Source of the DNA: Sorex araneus
Lineage: Eukaryota; Chordata; Mammalia; Eulipotyphla; Soricidae
DNA: 64,000 bases
Assembly: GCF_027595985.1 (NCBI RefSeq)
Contig: NC_073302.1
Location: 402,177,310-402,241,309, forward strand
Direction of reading: 5' to 3'
Of this stretch, positions 61,401-64,000 are shown in pieces. A program made the translations under genes and the position numbers. Within the stretch, counting starts at the first letter, position 1; every line of letters starts with the position of its first letter. The notes under the pieces were generated by a model. The model saw only the letters and a list, made by a program, of their open reading frames with translations, had not been told where the DNA came from and ran no database searches.

Positions 61401-62150
61401 TTTATTTATTTATTTATTTATTTAAGAGCAATGTCGGATCTCAGATTTATTTAAATAAAATAAAATTTAAATAAAATAAAATGAAAACTTTCATGCTGAG
61501 TGAAATGAGTCAGAAAGAGAGAGACAGACATAGAAAGATTGCACTCATCTAGGGTATATAGAATAACAGAGTGGGAGACTAACACCCAAGAATCGTAGAA
61601 ATAAGTACTAGGAGGTTGACTCCATGGCTTGGAGGCTGGCCTCACATTCTGGGGAAAGGGCAACTCAGAGAAGGGATCACCAACTATAATGTAGTCGAAG
61701 GCCATGTGGGGGAAGGGAGTTGCGGGCTGAATGAGGGCTAGAGACTGAGCACAGTGGCCACTCAACACCTTTATTGCAAACCACAACAGCTAATTAGAGA
61801 GAGAGAACAGAAGGGAATGCCCTGCCACAGTGGCAGGGTGGGGTGGGGGGAGATGGGATCGGGGAGGGTGGGAGGGATGCTGGGTTTACTGGTGGTGGAG
61901 AATGGGCACTGGTGAAGGGATGGGTTCCCGAACTTTGTATGAGGGAAGCATAAGCACAAAAGTGTATAAATCTGTAAATGTGCCCTCATGGTGATTCACT
62001 AATTAAAAATAAATTAATTAATTAAAAAAAGTTTATTTATTTATTTATTTAAGAGCAATGTCGGATCTCAGATTTATTTAAATAAAATAAAGTTTATTTT
62101 ATTTATTTATTTATTTATGTATATTTTTTAAGAGAAATGTCACATCTCAA
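61393..62150. repeat. TTTA-rich ~65-bp unit, three copies
   Basis: Copies at 61393-61464, 62024-62091 and a diverged one at about 62092-62150 (ttaagagaaatgtcacatctc against ttaagagcaatgtcggatctc). The L1 at 61475 separates the first two. Confidence 0.75.
61475..62023 (+). mobile_element. L1 3' end between ~70-bp direct repeats
   Basis: A young 3' end, similar to 51140-51685, from catgctgagtgaaatgag to attaattaattaaaa. It is bracketed by 61393-61464 and 62024-62091, which match except for one TTTA unit. Confidence 0.87.
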
Positions 62151-62404
62151 TCCTCTTTCCATCCAGACTAGAACATTATCCTTTGAGGTCATAGTCTTTG
62201 CTGCCCTAAATTATCAAATCAAGAGACAGTAGCAACCGTTTTATTGCCCTGCTATTCTCAGAGTCCCAGTTCTCTTTGCTTTGTTTTATTTGGTGTTAAC
62301 ATCCAGAGATTCTCAGGGGTTACTCCTGGTGGTGCTTGTGGGACCACATGGGATACCAGGGATTGAACTAGGTCAGCAGTATGCAAGAAAAGTGCCCTAC
62401 TCGT

Positions 62405-62482
62405 GTTTCACCATTGTATGGCTGAATCTCAAACATAAAAACTTTGTAACTCTATCTCACAGTGATATAATTAAAAAAAAAA
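62405..62482 (+). mobile_element. L1 3' tip fragment inside a SINE
   Basis: ttcaccattgtatggctgaa, aactttgtaactctatctca, then an A-run. SINE-like sequence lies on both sides (62285-62404 and 62585-62620); GTGCCCTAC occurs on both sides. Confidence 0.65.
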
Positions 62483-62897
62483 GTAATGTGGAGTTCATGC
62501 CCAATTCAATCAGCTGAATCAATGCTAAACAAATAGCAGTACTCCTACATTGTTAAAAAAAAAAGGAAAGAAAAAAGAAATAAAAGTGCCCTACACACTG
62601 TATTATCACTCTGCCCCCCCACACCAAATTCTTTTAAGGGCAGAGAGACTCATAGCTTATACTATTGCTTATACTAAGTATAGTATCATAGTAAATCCTG
62701 AATGAAAGCAGGCCGTCTATAAAAGATATTCTATTCCCATGTGAGATGAGGACTTGATTAGAAAATCAAGTTTTCCTTTCACATCAATCCCTCCTCCTGC
62801 TACCTCTAACCCTCTTTTCTCTCTGAACCCCAACCCCCCATAGGATGTCATTTTGCAATATTTTAAAACTTTATTTTAATTTAAATTATTTATAATA

Positions 62898-63133
62898 GCG
62901 CTGTCCTCCCATTGTTCATCGATTTGCTCGAGTGGGCACCAGTAATGTCTCCATTGTAAGACTTATTACTGTTGCATATCGAACGAATATACCATGGGGA
63001 GCTTGCCAGGCTCTGCCGTGTGGGCGGGATACTCTTAGTAGCTTGCTAGGCTCTCCGAGAGGGACGAACGAATTGAACCTGGGTCGTGCCTGTGCAAGGC
63101 AAACACCCTACCTGCTGTGCTATCACTCCAACC
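62898..63133 (-). mobile_element. Composite SINE (family B)
   Basis: A full-length-like copy from the ctgtcctcccattg tail side to the tRNA-like head ending ctatcactccaaccc. Flanked by AAATTATTTATAATA on both sides. Confidence 0.87.
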
Positions 63134-63874
63134 CAAATTATTTATAATATCTATATAAAAGGAAACTGGAAAATGATAGCCATCAGAAAAAGTGCAGAGC
63201 CTCTAGCTTTAGTACATAGATAAGAAAGATAAGAAAGAGGCCAACAACTCTTGTAAATAGTGACTAAAAACAACCACTTGTGGACCACACCTGAGAGTTT
63301 TTACATAGGTTTGCTTATTCAATTAGAAAGTCCTATCCAGTGAGAGCTATTGGTATGGGTAAGGACAGTGAGACCAAAGAAGTAAACTGTCCAAGGCCAC
63401 ACTACTGGTAAATAGCAGGGGTGGGATTTGATGTAGAAAGTCACCTCTTTAAGCCCCTGGGCTTGACTCCCCCAGTCAGAGAACATCCAGCTATTCAAAT
63501 ATATAACCAGGTGATACTATTTAATAAACATTTAATTGTTCTTCTAACTTTCAATAAAAATTATAAAGTCAAGGATTATATTTATATTTTTATGATTTCA
63601 TTTATATTTTTATTGGGTAAGTAAAAAATCAACATAGTAAACACGCTTGTATATTTCAGCCTTTTGTTCACTTAAATAATGGCTCCCAAACAGTAGAAGT
63701 ATAAGGAATCACATCCAGATGGTTAAGTTATATCTGGAAAGTCAGGACTTTGACAAAGTACTTCTCTAGCTTTGTAAAAGATGATAATTTTTTATTTTGT
63801 TGTCTCCAAGATATTTAAGAGTTCAGTGAATCAGAAGACAAACTTTTGAAAGGGTGATAGAAAGGGTAACTTAC

Positions 63875-64000
63875 CTTTCCTGTGTAATTGCACTGTTTCT
63901 TAAAATTTCCAATTCATTTTGTGACATTTTATACCTTTCTTTAATTTCATTTGCTTTCTGGTGAACTCTTTGAAGCAACTTAACAAACTTATTTCTTTCA
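63875..64000 (-). CDS. CCDC146: CCDC146 exon, cut by window edge ([20 protein letters not shown]...)
   Basis: The donor gtaagt begins at 63874 reading leftward. The visible 126 bases encode [20 protein letters not shown] then [20 protein letters not shown] and E, with AG left over for Arg. The acceptor lies outside the window. The residues are coiled-coil-like. Confidence 0.9.

Larger units (their letters stand above)
62150..63874 (-). other. CCDC146 intron, right part
   Basis: SINE fragments 62285-62404 and 62585-62620 around an L1 tip, and a family B SINE (62898). 63134-63874 is AT-rich and unique. Confidence 0.65.
40460..64000 (-). other. CCDC146: CCDC146 gene, 3' portion (7 exons plus 3'UTR)
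   Basis: Coiled-coil domain-containing protein 146 is known as a centrosome and microtubule-associated protein that is also a component of the sperm flagellum; loss causes male infertility with abnormal flagella. I identified it from recalled human sequence: segments such as [36 protein letters not shown] and [16 protein letters not shown] match in order. Seven GT-AG exons on the minus strand give 432 residues in a continuous frame, of about 955 in human. The 5' half lies beyond 64000. The encoded protein is rich in Glu, Lys, Gln and Leu with heptad-like spacing until the proline-rich tail. It converges on GSAP, as in human 7q11.23. Confidence 0.93.

Overview
The window is mammalian nuclear DNA, most likely from a shrew (Soricidae, Sorex-like). 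Coding sequence comes in short GT-AG exons separated by introns full of retroelements. The dominant repeat is a tRNA-derived SINE that I associate with Sorex; the species assignment is from memory of that SINE and was not searched.

Two conserved protein-coding genes lie tail to tail. On the + strand, 17 exons from 703 to 36756 encode the last 511 residues of the gamma-secretase-activating protein GSAP (PION); the phase is consistent at every junction and the reading frame ends at TGA 36754-36756. On the - strand, seven exons from 64000 down to 40806 encode the C-terminal 432 residues or so of CCDC146, a coiled-coil centrosome and sperm-flagellum protein. Both genes continue beyond the window: the GSAP 5' part lies to the left and the CCDC146 5' part to the right. 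Their predicted poly(A) signals (37385 and 40483) are about 3.1 kb apart. The same convergent pair is found at human 7q11.23.

The rest is intron and intergenic DNA. It holds two related SINE families that share a tRNA-like head, many L1 3' ends (several nested, with clear target-site duplications), two solo LTRs of one endogenous retrovirus family with 6-bp duplications, and a processed RPL23A pseudogene split by one of those LTRs. There are also long pyrimidine microsatellites, a 29-bp minisatellite, and a CpG-rich promoter-like tandem element lodged inside an old L1. The CCDC146 intron between 49491 and 57420 is almost wholly L1.

I saw no CRISPR array, operon, phage or bacterial feature, and no clearly new biological system. 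The best leads are structural: a duplicated intron segment that gives GSAP a decoy splice acceptor, a 5'-inverted L1 that may carry a 3' transduction, a 40-bp foldback in an L1, the promoter-like tandem monomers, and an L1 flanked by direct repeats of about 70 bp.
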